A stretch of 64,000 nt of DNA, taken from the NCBI GenBank assembly GCA_002104945.1, contig MCFH01000019.1, forward strand, positions 776,501 through 840,500, in the 5' to 3' direction. Positions 1 through 12,047 of this stretch are shown here, one piece after another (the first letter of the stretch is position 1; each line of letters opens with the position of its first letter). The position numbers and the translations under genes are program-made. A model generated the notes under the pieces. The model was not told the origin of the DNA, searched no databases, and saw only the letters and a program-made list of their open reading frames with translations. The DNA is from Piromyces finnis (Eukaryota > Neocallimastigomycota > Neocallimastigomycetes > Neocallimastigales > Neocallimastigaceae).

Positions 1-64
<64 letters not shown>

Positions 65-88
65 TAATAATAATAATAATAATAATAA

Positions 89-151
<63 letters not shown>

Positions 152-177
152 TAATAATAATAATAATAATAATAATC
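1..177. repeat. AAT trinucleotide microsatellite
   Basis: Nearly uninterrupted AAT units with a few extra A insertions fill the first 177 bases and probably continue beyond the window. No gene signal is present. Similar AAT runs recur inside introns at 15437-15540 and 22307-22355, so the unit is common in this genome. Confidence 0.97.
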
Positions 178-706
178 ATCATCCTTTTTTTGTAAGATTA
201 TATTTAATAATACAAAAAAAAATATTTTAAAAAATTTAAAATAAAAAAAAAAAGTAGAAATGTGTTTACTTAAACATCCACGGGCCAACTTTTTAATTAA
301 TTTTAATTTATTGATTTAATAAATAAATAATTATATTTTTATTAAAAGTTTAAATTTTATTTTTTTTTTTTTTTATATTTTTTCATTTTTATTTTTTATT
401 TTATTAAAGCAATCAAGTTTTGAAATTTCAAAAAATCATTATATAAAAAAAATTTTTTTACATAAAGTATTTATTATTAAATCTTTATAATATAAATTGA
501 AGATACTAGAAGTAAACCTATTGTTAATATAATATATAACTCGTATTATATCGAAAGAAAAGAAATAAAACAACAAAACAACAAAAAAACTATATTTGGT
601 TACATTTTTAAAATTTTAAAAATGTATTTGAAATTTCAATTTTAAAAAAAAATTATATGCTTTAATAAAAACTATTGCATTACTATTCTTATTTTATTAA
701 TTCGAA
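178..706. other. Upstream region of the kinesin gene
   Basis: AT-rich sequence with no open frame of note. A short GC-richer stretch near 277-292 (CCACGGGCCAAC) stands out and could be a promoter element of the downstream kinesin. That role is a guess. Nothing else is seen. Confidence 0.5.
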
Positions 707-3700
707 ATGAATGAGACAGGTAGTGTGAATATTTATACAAAAAATAAAATAAACCCATTTAATTATGTAATTGGAAATTTTAAGAATAATAATTTAAAAA
801 AAAATGTTAATTTTTAAATATATTTTACAATTCTTTTAATATCATCATTTTAGTTAATGATAAAAATAATGCAAGGTAATTCATATTTACCAATATTATT
901 TCTATATATATATAAAAAATGACCTTTTTTTTTTTAATAAAAATTATTAATTATTTTTTTTATAAATATCAAACATTTTATTTTTCATATTTCTGTTAGT
1001 TCTGAAAATATAAAAGTTTTTGTAAGAGTAAAAGGTCCTTCAAACGATGTCGATTCTTGTTTAAAAATTAACGGAAATACTATTACAGCAGGGGATAGTC
1101 AATTTTTATTCGATTATGTAATAAGACGATGAAATAAACTTATTATTATCATTTCCTTTAAAATATAAAAAATATATATATAATTTTAAATATAAATATA
1201 ATTTAGTTATTATATATATGTATATTTACAATTGTATTCATAATGCTAAATTTTTATTGTTGTTCTATATACTTATTAATTTCAAATAATAATAATAAAA
1301 AAATTCTTTTATTCTTTAAATAGATTGGAGATGGAAATACAACACAGGTAAAAGAAAAATAATTTATAAAAGAGATTAATGCAATAAATTTATCATACTA
1401 ATAGAAATACATTCAAATATATTTTTATAAAATGTATTTCTTTAACTACTTTTATATTAAATAATGATATAAATATAAATATAACAAAACAATAAATTGT
1501 TTAATTTTATTATAATATATATATCTTTATATTTTTAAATTAACATATATACTTTTAAAATTCAAATTAAATTTTGTTTAGGATATGGTATTTCAAATAG
1601 TAGGAATACCTATTGCAACTTCTGTATTAAAAGGTTATAATGGTACAATTTTTGCTTATGGACAAACTGGTACTGGAAAAACATATACTATGCAAGGTCC
1701 TTTTTATTCTCATGAAGATCCTAATTTTGATAATGGTGATGTTTATTCAGAAAAACAATACCTTGGTCTTATACCTAGAATTATATCATATATTTTTGCT
1801 CAGTTATCAAGGGAAGCTGAACGTAATACTAAGGATGATAAAAAATCTTCACCTGTTAAATATCTTTGTCAAGCTTCATACTATGAAATTTATAATGAAC
1901 AAATATTTGATTTATTAACGGAAGGTTCGGATGAACCATTAAATATTCATGGTAAGAATTAAATATTTATTTTACTGTTAATAATAAATTTAGATGAATA
2001 TTCATTTTTTTTAATATATATTTTTTTTTCATTATCGAAATTATATATATATATATATTTAAAAAAAAAGAGGATATTAAACGTGGTGTATTTATTGATC
2101 GATTAACTACAAGAAGTATTAGTACTGCTGAAGAAGCATATAAAATTCTAGAAATTGGTGCTTGGAAAAGAAGTACAGCATCAACTAGGATGAATACACA
2201 AAGTTCTCGTTCCCATTCTGTATTTACTCTTACGCTTCAAAGTAAAATAGAAAAAGATGGTATTACACAAATTCAAGAGTCAAAATTAAATTTAGTTGAT
2301 TTAGCAGGTAAATAAAAATTAAATGACTATATATTATATATAATATATTTAAAATAATAAAACTACAATATTATTTATGTATTATAGGAAGTGAAAGACA
2401 AAAGTTAACAGGAACAACAGGTCAACGTTTATTAGAAGCAAGAAATATTAATAAAAGTTTATCAGCACTTGGTCAAGTTATTCAATCTCTTGTAGATATG
2501 AATAATAATAAGAAGAAAGTTCATGTAGGTTATAGAAACAGTAAATTAACTTTTCTTTTAAAAGATTCATTAGGGTATGTTATAAAAAAGATTTATAAAA
2601 AAAAATAGTTATACAAATTAATAAAATGATTGTCACTTTAAAATTTCTAATTATTTTTAAAATTAAAAAAAAAAATGGCATAATAGTGGTAATTCAAAAA
2701 CATTTTTAATTGCTAATATCAGTCCATCAACATTTTCTTTAGCAGAGACTCTATCAACATTAAGATTTGCTCAATGTACTAAACAAGTAACTAACAAAGC
2801 TGTAGTGAATCAGGTATGAATATATATTAAGATGAAAAACTGGAATATTTAAATAAAATTTTATATATTTATATTAATATAACTCCATATGTAATATGAT
2901 TTAATATTTAAAGAACATCGAAGAAAATATTTGTAATTTAAAAGATCAAATATTTAAATTACAACAAGAAATTAATAAATTTAAAGAAAAGGAAACTAAA
3001 AATATGAATTTTCAAAAATCATCGGAAGAGATTAATATATATGATTTTTTTGAGGAGTGGACAAAAATTCATAGTGATATGGAAAGAAATCAAAAAGAAG
3101 TGGTTAAAAAGTTGGAAACATTAGAAGAAATAAAACAGAACCAAGATAAAATGATTAAATCTTATACAATGATAATTAAAATTCGTGATTCAATGATAGA
3201 ACAATTAAGAAAAAAAGTTGAATCAGGAAAATCTTTACTTATTGAAAAAAAGTTAAATAAAGATGAATCTATGGATCTTCCAGAATATCTCTTTCAATGG
3301 GATAATGAAAATAAATTACTTTTAGATGAAATTCAGGAATTAAAGTTTCTACATAATCAAGATCCTGAGAGGAAAAAGTTAGAAAAAGAAAATTTTATAC
3401 TTCAGAATCAAATTGATCAATTAAAAAAGTGTAAGCTTGAATATGAAAATTATCTTCAACTGAAAACATATTATCAACGTTATATTGGTTTATTAACTAA
3501 TCAGTGGTTTGATTCTCAAAAAGAAAATCAATATTTAAAACAACAATTACAACAATTATCTTATACCCCTAATAATACATTAAAATCAATGAAGCCACCA
3601 TTATATCCTATTGATAAAGAAAATAACTATCCTTTTCAACATTCTAATCAACAACATACTTTTAAATCACTATCGCTATCAAGTTCAAAGGTAAAAATCA

Positions 3701-6620
3701 TTATAATAATAATAAACATAATAATAATAATAATGATAATAATAATATAAATCTAATTTTAATTTTTAACTATAAATATATTTTTTTTACTCTTGTTATG
3801 ATTATATACTTTTTATATTATGAAAAAAAAAAAAGACGTCATATACAAATGAAATTAATATCAATCATAACACCAACTTTTTAATTAATATTAATCCAAC
3901 TTTTAATACTCAAGAACAAAATATTAAGAATTTTGAAGAAAAATTATTAGAATCAGAACAATTTGTGAAAGAATTTAATCAAAATTTAAAGAGTAAAGCA
4001 ATAAATTATCTTTCTAATAGTGCAACACTAATTAAAAATAATAAAAAAATAGAAAAAGATAATAATGATAAAATATCATTGACTAATAGTCCATTTTCTA
4101 TTAATCAAAAACAAAGAAGAGAAACTTTAGCTATTAATGATTTATTTTCAGAAAATGAAAATGTAGAAGATTTAATAAATATGGATGATATTTATGGCAT
4201 CAAAGAAGGTAGTCTAAGTCAAAAGCATGATCTTGATTTTGATAGTTTCGATGGAATTTCATTTAAAAAGCAACGATTTTCCATTGAAACAGAGTTATCT
4301 GATAGTATTTCACCACCTAATAATACATCATTATTAGTAAAACATTCTTCAATTTTGCATCCATCATCTACAAACAATATGAATTTAGATAATACCCAGG
4401 AAACAAAATTAAATTCATTTCTAGACCAAAATGAAAAAGTAATTTCATTAATAGAAGAAGAACAGAAAAAAATATTAAATTCAGATATTGATAATTTACA
4501 TAATGATGATATAAATAATGGAAATTTAATTAAAAATGAAAATAGAGTAGAAAAAGAAGTGTTATCAGATAATGATAATAAAACTAAAAATAAAATTAAA
4601 CAAGAAGAAATGAACATTAAAAATGATGTAATTATATACACAGAACCTTTAAATGATAATAGTGTTGTAGATAAAGAAGAAATTGAAAAAGTATTAACGG
4701 AGCAATTTGTAAAAATCGAAGAAGAACTAAAACGTAAAAATTCAACATTACAAAGTAAAGTTGAGCAATTAGAAAATGATCTTTCTAAAGTAAATGAAAA
4801 GCACAAAGCAATACTAAAAGAAAAAGAATTAGAATCATTAAAGCTTCTTGATCAATATGATAACAAGAGTAAAGAGTTATTAAGTATCATAGAAGAAAAT
4901 AAAACATTGAAGCAAGATTTACAATTTGCTGAGGATAATAAAAAGCAAGTTGAAGAACAACAGGTAAACATTATAATATTGTATTATAATATTGATTAAC
5001 CATGTTTCATCATGATATTAATTGGGGTATTATTTTATTATTATTGTTATTATCCATTATCATTATAAACCATTGTAGTTAATCATTTCTAATTTAAATA
5101 GCAAAATATTAATCCTTGAAAAAGCTTATGAAATAGAAAAGTCTGAAAAAAAGGGGCTAAGTGATAAACTTCAGAAACAACAAGACGAACAAACGAAAAA
5201 TGTAAATAGAAAAATAATTTATAATAGAAATATATGTATATATATGTATATATTTCATTCTATGTAGTTACCAAATAAATAATAATGTTAATATAATATT
5301 ACTTTATATTTTAGAATAATCTCCAACTTGAGCTTCAAGATAAATATAATTTAACTAAAAATGAAAATGTAAGTATATATAGGATATATAATTTTTAATA
5401 TATAATTTGGATGAATATTAATTATCTAAATAATATATAATAAAATAAAATAAAATATTATTATATTAATAAATAAAAAGATTGGACTTCAATTAAAGAT
5501 TGATCAAACGGAGAGTTTAAATGAAGATATGAAAAACGAAATTGACCATATGAAATTATATTTAAAGTCATATAAAGATAAATGTGAAAAATTTGAAGAA
5601 TATGAAATAAAAATGAAAAAAGAAATTGAAAATGTTTTAAATAAAAATATAACTGGTATGGGATTTGATGAACAGTTGAAAGAACTTTTTAATATGTATT
5701 ATCAATATAAAAATGATATTCATTCCAAGGAAGAAGTTAGTAAAAAGGATAAGGAACAAATTAAGGAATTATATGAACAAATTGATAAACTTAAACAAGA
5801 CCATAATCAATTTAAACAAAAAGTAGAAAAAGAAAAATCAAAGTATAAATCAGAGATTTCTAGTCAAATAGAAAATATAGATAAATTAAAACAAGAAATT
5901 AAAGGTAAAAATATTAAATTATTTGAAATGAATAAAGAAAAAGAAAAGCAAGTCCTTCTTTGTCAAGCTTTAGAAAAAAAGATTAAAGATTATGAATTCA
6001 AATTAGAAATTTCAAATTTACGTTATGAAGAAGTTTATAAAAAGATGATTTTAGAAAAATCCGAAAAAATACAACTTATGGAAAAACATAATACCTACAC
6101 TATGGATGAAAAGAAAAAGGATATTATTATTAATAATTTAACATTAGATGTTGAAAAATTAAATAATAAATTAAAAGGTAAACTAAAAAATGAGGATCAA
6201 ATTCAACAAGAAAATCAAAAACTTACTGAACAGCTTCATGAGCTTCAACAACAGATTAATAAACATAATAAAAACTATCAAGATTTGAAGATTCAATTAG
6301 AAGATAAAACCCAGGAATCTCTTCATTATGTAAGAAAAGTAAGGGAATATGAAAAAGAAAGGTTTGAAATATCAAAAAAATTAAATGCTTTAGAAGAATT
6401 AAAAGCAATTCATGAAAAAGATATCGAAGAACTCTCCCAAAAAACAAAGCAATTAAATGATACCCAAAAACTTGCTGAAGAAGCAACTTTAATTGCTTCA
6501 TATAAAGAAAATGAGAAAAATACCATTTTGGTAAGTTTTTTTTTTTTTAAAATTTATGTTCATTTATAAATAATATTGTAGTATAAAATATAAAATAAAA
6601 ATAAAAATTAATCTTTTTTT

Positions 6621-6662
<42 letters not shown>

Positions 6663-7181
6663 TCTATAAAAAAAAATTAGGAATCCTATGAAGAAAATAA
6701 AAAAGTACAAGAAGAAATAATTAAAGAGTATGAAAAAAAATTTACTCAAAAAGAAAAAGAATCATCAAGAGAAGTAAAAGCACTTCGTAATGAAATTCAT
6801 TCATTAAAAGAAGCTAATACAAATGATAAAAACAAGTTAACAAAGGATTATGAAAATAAAATTAAACGTCTTAATTATGAAATTAATTCATTGGAAAAGG
6901 AAAATGAAGCTTTGAAAAATGAAAATCTTAATTTAGTTATGCCAAAGAATCAGAATCAACGTATAAAATATCTTAGAAAAGTAAAAAATAACTATTTATT
7001 AAAAAAAATAAAATTCTCCTTTTTATTTTTAAATAATAAATTAATTTTTCTTTTTATATTATATATATATGTATATATTCATAATTATTAATAGATTAAA
7101 AATGAAAGTGATCACTGGAAGGAGATAGCTTTAAGATTTAGAAGAGAACTTGATAAACGTGGAATTTATATTAAACTATAA
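707..7181 (+). CDS. Kinesin-12 (KIF15-like) motor protein, 15 exons
   Basis: A plus-end microtubule motor, expected at the spindle or on microtubules. Proposed exons: 707-719, 854-875, 1000-1117, 1324-1347, 1582-1951, 2071-2307, 2388-2574, 2687-2813, 2914-3690, 3836-4963, 5079-5201, 5315-5368, 5481-6530, 6681-6980, 7095-7181. All joins are GT-AG and in phase, giving about 1538 residues. The N-terminal motor (about residues 15-355) shows IKVFVRVK, the P-loop GQTGTGKT (86-93), switch I NTQSSRSH, switch II DLAGSE, and the neck-proximal [20 protein letters not shown], which resembles kinesin-12. The rest is long coiled coil. The C-terminal [13 protein letters not shown] recalls the conserved KIF15 tail. 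The first two tiny exons (13 and 22 nt) are the least certain part; an upstream start could exist. Kinesin-7 is the main alternative family. Confidence 0.85.
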
Positions 7182-7819
7182 TAAACTTTATATTTATAAA
7201 ATATTCTTTTCTATCTATATTTATCATATATATTATATTACTACAAAAATAAAATTAATTATTATTAATTTTTTTATTTTATTTCACTCATTGTTATTTA
7301 AAAATTTTTAATTTATTATACCAAAAAAAGGTATTTATATATTAAATACCTTTTTGATTCCCATTTTACTTTATAAATGATAATTGTATTTATCAAAAAA
7401 AAAATATATATATATTTTAAAAATTTTTAATATCAATAATATAAAAATATATCGAAATAAAATAAATTTATATATTTTTTATTATTTGAAAACATTTTTT
7501 ACATTAGTATTATAAAATTCATAGATAAAACTAATATTATAGTATTAAAAGATAACTATTATACAATTCAGATTTAATTATATTTTATAATAAATTTCTA
7601 TTAATAAAAATACCCTTTTTAATATAATAAAATATATTAAAAATGTGATATAATACTTTAAATTTAATAAATTCATTTATTAATAAATTATTAATGAATC
7701 ATATTTGTATATTATCCAATGAATATTAAATTTTATTAAATTAAAAATCAAATCAAAACAAAATAAAAAATAATTATAAATTTTATTAAAGTTTTTTAAT
7801 AAATTAATTGTAGTGATGA
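7182..7819. other. Intergenic region between kinesin and helicase
   Basis: AT-rich, no gene seen. It holds an inverted repeat at 7325-7355 with 13-bp arms (AAAAAGGTATTTA) and a 5-nt loop, about 145 bases after the kinesin stop. It may mark a 3' end structure; this is inference. Confidence 0.5.
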
Positions 7820-9595
7820 ATGGAAGAGTCTAATATTCAATTAACAGAAGAGCAAGAGTTATTTATTAAAGAAGCTCTACTAGGTAAAAATATTTTAGTT
7901 GATGCGTGCATTGGAAGTGGAAAAACTACGGCTATTCAAAATCTTTGTAATAAGTTTGATCTTGGAAAAAAGATATTATATCTTACCTATAATAGATTAC
8001 TTAAAATTGATGCTAAAAGTAAAATAAAAAAGAGAAATGTTCTAGTTCAAAATTACCATGGTTTTTCTTATATGACATTAAAAAACATTGGTATAAAATC
8101 TAGTCAATCCCTTTTAATCCAAAAATTCCTGGAAGTAAAACCACCAATTAGTAAATACGATGTTTTAATACTTGATGAATACCAAGATATTGATGAAGAA
8201 ATATCTGAATTACTTAAATATATAAAATTATATAATAGTTCAATTCAAATTATTGCTGTAGGCGATATGGAACAAAAAATTTATGATTGTACAACGTTGG
8301 ATGTTATTTCTTTTATAAAAGAATTTTTAGATGATTATAAAAAATTGGAATTTACCAAATGTTTTAGACTTTCTAGTGATTTGGCTAATATGTTAGGCAG
8401 AGTGTGGAATAAAAATATAGTTGGTGTTAATGAGGATTTATCAGTAGAAGATATGACATTAGATGATGTTGTCGAATTCTTGTCTACACAAGAACCAAAA
8501 GATATTCTCTGTTTAGGAAAGAGTAAAGGTATGAGAGATAATTTATTAAATTCTTTAGAAATGAATTATCCAGAAAAATTTAATAAAAATACCGTATATG
8601 CTAAGATTTCAGATAATGAATCAATAGGTTTAACAAAATCAAATTATAATTCAGCAATTTTTACTACATATGACAGTAGTAAAGGGCTTGAAAAAAGTAT
8701 TTGTGTTATATGTGATTTTAATAAATATTATTGGAAAAAAAGAATAGATATACCTAATACACGTTATGAAATAATAAGAAACATATTTTGTGTTGCGGCA
8801 AGTAGAGGTAAAAAAAAAATTATATTTTTAAATAATGGTGAAGATCGTCTATCTGAAACGACGTTATCTATCAATGTAAATACTAGTCATAATTTTAGAG
8901 TATTTAATATATCAACGATGTTTGACTTTAAGTATAAAGAGGATATAAGACAATGTTACAAACAATTGGATATAAAAAAAATAGAGATGGAGGATACTTC
9001 TGAAATTCGTATTAACAATAGTGATGGGTTAATTGATTTGTCACCGTGTATTGGGAATTATCAAGAAGTTGTGTTTTTTGAAAATTATAATATTAATAAA
9101 ACCATTGAATTGAAATTAACAGAAGAAGAGGTTCAAAAATTGGTAAAAAAAATAGATGGTCCTATAAAGGAATTTAAAAATTTAGAAAAAGAGGTTAAAC
9201 ATAAAGTTGACGAAAGATTCATAAACAACGTTTTCCTCACTTCATTAGACGAAAAAATTTTATATTTAGCTATGCTTGAAACTAGGCAACGAAGATATAG
9301 ATATCAAGTGAAAGTTCCTTTTGTTTCAGAAAAACAAAAAGAATTGATTATTAATCGACTTAAAACGATTTTCCAAACGAATGAAGAGGTACAAAGAAAA
9401 TGTATGATGGAATTTAACTCTCAATTTCAAAAAATCTATATATTAGGATGTGCAGATGTTATAAAGAATGATATTGTTTATGAATTAAAATTTGTGTCTG
9501 AATTATCCTATGAACATTTTTTACAATGTGCTTGTTATATGGTAGCCCTTAATCTTGAGAAAGGCATTCTTTGGAATACTAAAAATAATACCTGA
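7820..9595 (+). CDS. UvrD/Rep-like SF1 helicase with C-terminal PD-(D/E)XK-type nuclease domain
   Basis: Intronless 591-residue frame. Superfamily 1A helicase motifs are in order: Walker A CIGSGKTT (30-37), motif II DEYQD (119-123), motif III GDMEQ (148-152), motif IV arginine in CFRLS (181-185), motif V around 282-300, motif VI VAASRGKK (325-332). Residues 541-580 carry D546, E555-x-K557 and a Q569-based motif, the pattern of a PD-(D/E)XK nuclease. The expected role is ATP-driven DNA unwinding coupled to cleavage in DNA repair or defence. The frame ends early: just past the stop, the +1 frame continues with an IPDKREF-like stretch to a stop near 9666, so about 25 residues seem lost by a frameshift near 9576-9590. 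Lack of introns among intron-dense neighbours and the bacterial domain layout suggest horizontal acquisition. Its native function in the fungus is unknown. Confidence 0.85.
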   Translation: MEESNIQLTEEQELFIKEALLGKNILVDACIGSGKTTAIQNLCNKFDLGKKILYLTYNRLLKIDAKSKIKKRNVLVQNYHGFSYMTLKNIGIKSSQSLLIQKFLEVKPPISKYDVLILDEYQDIDEEISELLKYIKLYNSSIQIIAVGDMEQKIYDCTTLDVISFIKEFLDDYKKLEFTKCFRLSSDLANMLGRVWNKNIVGVNEDLSVEDMTLDDVVEFLSTQEPKDILCLGKSKGMRDNLLNSLEMNYPEKFNKNTVYAKISDNESIGLTKSNYNSAIFTTYDSSKGLEKSICVICDFNKYYWKKRIDIPNTRYEIIRNIFCVAASRGKKKIIFLNNGEDRLSETTLSINVNTSHNFRVFNISTMFDFKYKEDIRQCYKQLDIKKIEMEDTSEIRINNSDGLIDLSPCIGNYQEVVFFENYNINKTIELKLTEEEVQKLVKKIDGPIKEFKNLEKEVKHKVDERFINNVFLTSLDEKILYLAMLETRQRRYRYQVKVPFVSEKQKELIINRLKTIFQTNEEVQRKCMMEFNSQFQKIYILGCADVIKNDIVYELKFVSELSYEHFLQCACYMVALNLEKGILWNTKNNT

Positions 9596-10185
9596 TAAAA
9601 GAGAATTTTTAAATAATATAGTTAGAACTATCACTAAAGGTGTTATAAAAGAAATATATATTTTTTAATTTAGATAAGATCATATACCATAGTATAATAG
9701 TAATAATGAATTGATAGTTGAAATATATAATTATTATCAATAAAGCATTATTGAAAAAAAAAGAAAAGAAAAGAAAAAAGATGAAATCTTATTTTTATTT
9801 ATATAATAACTAAAATAAAATAAAAATTTAAACAGTTTCTTTAATATATTTTTTCATTTTAATAAAAACTATAATTAAACATGTTTATCTATAATAAATT
9901 ATTTAAAAGGCAAAACAGGAATAAATAACTAATAAACAAAAAAAAAATTATTATTGATATTATTTTATTTTTATTTTTTCTATTTTTTTAAAAATATAAT
10001 ATTATTTAATATATTTAGTATGAGGAATTAAAAAATTTTATTAATAGCAAAATAGATATTTTATTTAAACATTTTAAAATCTTTCTATTGTAAAAATAAT
10101 AGTAGTTGTTAAATAAAAAAAAAAAGTGATTATGATTTAAATATATTATATATTAAAAATTGATGTAATTAGGGCTTTTTTTATT
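9596..10185. other. Convergent intergenic region
   Basis: Between the helicase (+) and IFT20 (-). Bases 9596-9668 still encode the out-of-frame helicase C-terminus. The rest is AT-rich with no further signal. Confidence 0.6.
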
Positions 10186-11098
10186 TTATTTTCCACTTAA
10201 AGTTTCAATAAATGATGTTTGTTCTTGTTCAATTTTGACTAATGAATCATATTGTGCTGTTAGCCTTTTAAATAATATCAATAAGGTGTATTCCATTATT
10301 TTATAGAAATTTTTTGAAAACAAAACAGTATATTATGTTATAATATGATTATAAATTATATATTAAAGCAATATTTATAATGTTGATAAAATAAGAATAG
10401 TTATATATTAATATATATAAAGTGAAAAGAAACATTTAATTATATTATATAATATTTAATAATTAATAAATTTATGAATAATCTTATACTCATATAATAG
10501 TACCTGTCATATTCTGCTTTTCTTTCTTTTATAAGGAAAAGTAATCTTTGTTCTGAAATTTTTCTATTTTCAGCTTCCTTTTCAGCCTTGTTTCTCAAAC
10601 CAATAACCTTCATTTAGATATAATATTATGATTTCCATAATAAAATAATTTGAAAAAAAAAAAGTTTTATTATTTATAAATAACAATTTTATGGAATAGA
10701 ATTTCTAATATTTATTCAAAATTTTAATTATTTATTCTTTTATTAAACTTATGGTTTACTTTTAATTTTTCCTTTTCAATTAACTCAGATTTTTCTTTTA
10801 ATAAGTCCAAAAATGAACTAACAATATTACTAAATTCAGTTATTTCTAATATGGAGAATATCCATTATGATTAAAAATTAACAAATGTTTATATATTGAT
10901 AGATTGATACATTAATGTTTATTAGAATAATTTTATTATTTGTTCAATTAATTATATAAATACATTACTATCAACAAATTCTCTACATTGATCTTTTAAT
11001 TGTTGTGATTGTTCAAAGTTTGATGATTCTAATATTCTTATTTTTCCAGTGTAATCAAAAGTTGGAATAATATCATTTCCATTTGTAATTCCGTTCAT
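10186..11098 (-). CDS. IFT20: Intraflagellar transport protein IFT20
   Basis: Small coiled-coil IFT-B subunit that links the Golgi and the cilium in known systems; here it fits zoospore flagellum assembly. Four exons on the minus strand: 11098-10969, 10845-10760, 10607-10504, 10264-10186. Joins are GT-AG and in phase, giving 132 residues, the same length as the human protein. The family pattern is recognisable: FVDKI followed by a spaced FSNIV, KLKVIGLRNKAEKEAE in the middle, and a C-terminal YDSLVKIEQEQTSFIE like the human YEALCKVEAEQNEFID. The start is the first ATG before the conserved region. It faces away from the SWEET gene across a 950-bp spacer. Confidence 0.9.
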
Positions 11099-12047
11099 AT
11101 TTGTATTTTTTATAATGAATTAATGATATTTTGACTTATTTAGGTATTTAATTTTTTATATTTCTTTTACTGTTTCAATAATAGTAATGTGATAATAATT
11201 ATGAAGTGAGCTTTTCTTTTTCTTATTATATTCAATTCTTTTTAATTTTTATTAATTACTTTTTAAAGAATGAAAAAATTTTATAAAGAACTCCGCTATA
11301 CATTTTGGTGTACAAAATTCAAAATTTAATGACATTTGAATAAACTTTAATTCATAGAAAAATTTTATTAAAAAAAGAAAATATAATGCTTTTATTAATG
11401 GCAAAGTATAAAATGATTTTTTTAAAAAAAAAAAAACTGGCAATTCATAAATATAATATTTTTCTTTTTATTTATTAGTTTATTAGTAATAAATAATACA
11501 ATTAGTAAATATAGAATTGCTTTTTACTAATAAATTTTTATAAATAAATATCATTTCTTATATATAGAGTTTATTTAATTGTAATTCTTTCAAAGCTATC
11601 CACAGATTCAATTCTATATAAAAATTTCATTGATTTTCTTATATTGATTTTTATTTAAATAATTAAGTTTATATTTATTAATTATTATATTAAAATTTAT
11701 TTAAATATTTATTTATTTATTCATTTATTAAAATTTTAAATTTTATTGATCAAAATTTTATTTGTGTAAATTAAATGTATTATAAATATCTTTATAAAGG
11801 AAAATATTATTTTAAAATAAAAAGAGAAAAGCTAAAATGAAAATAATTAAAAAAGAAATATAAAATAACTAACCAACAACAAAAACAACAACAACAACAG
11901 CAACAAAAAAAAATAAAATAAAAATAAAAAAATAAAACAAATTATTTAAAATTAATTAAAAAGAGAAATTTGAAAATATAAAAACTAGAAATTTGTTTAT
12001 CTCTAAATATAAAAAAAATAATATTTACATTATATATAAATTAAAAA
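11099..12047. promoter_or_regulatory. Divergent intergenic region, IFT20 / SWEET
   Basis: Must hold the promoters of both flanking genes, which point away from each other. The sequence is AT-rich with a purine-rich, CAACAA-containing stretch at about 11870-11905 just before the SWEET start. No specific factor site is recognised. Confidence 0.45.

Noticed and set aside
1-177. Telomere or chromosome end
   Set aside because: AAT units lack the G-rich strand of telomere repeats and recur inside introns elsewhere in the window.
4219-4806. 195-residue minus-strand frame
   Set aside because: It lies opposite a coding exon of the kinesin and is Ser/Phe-rich by complement; no domain is visible.
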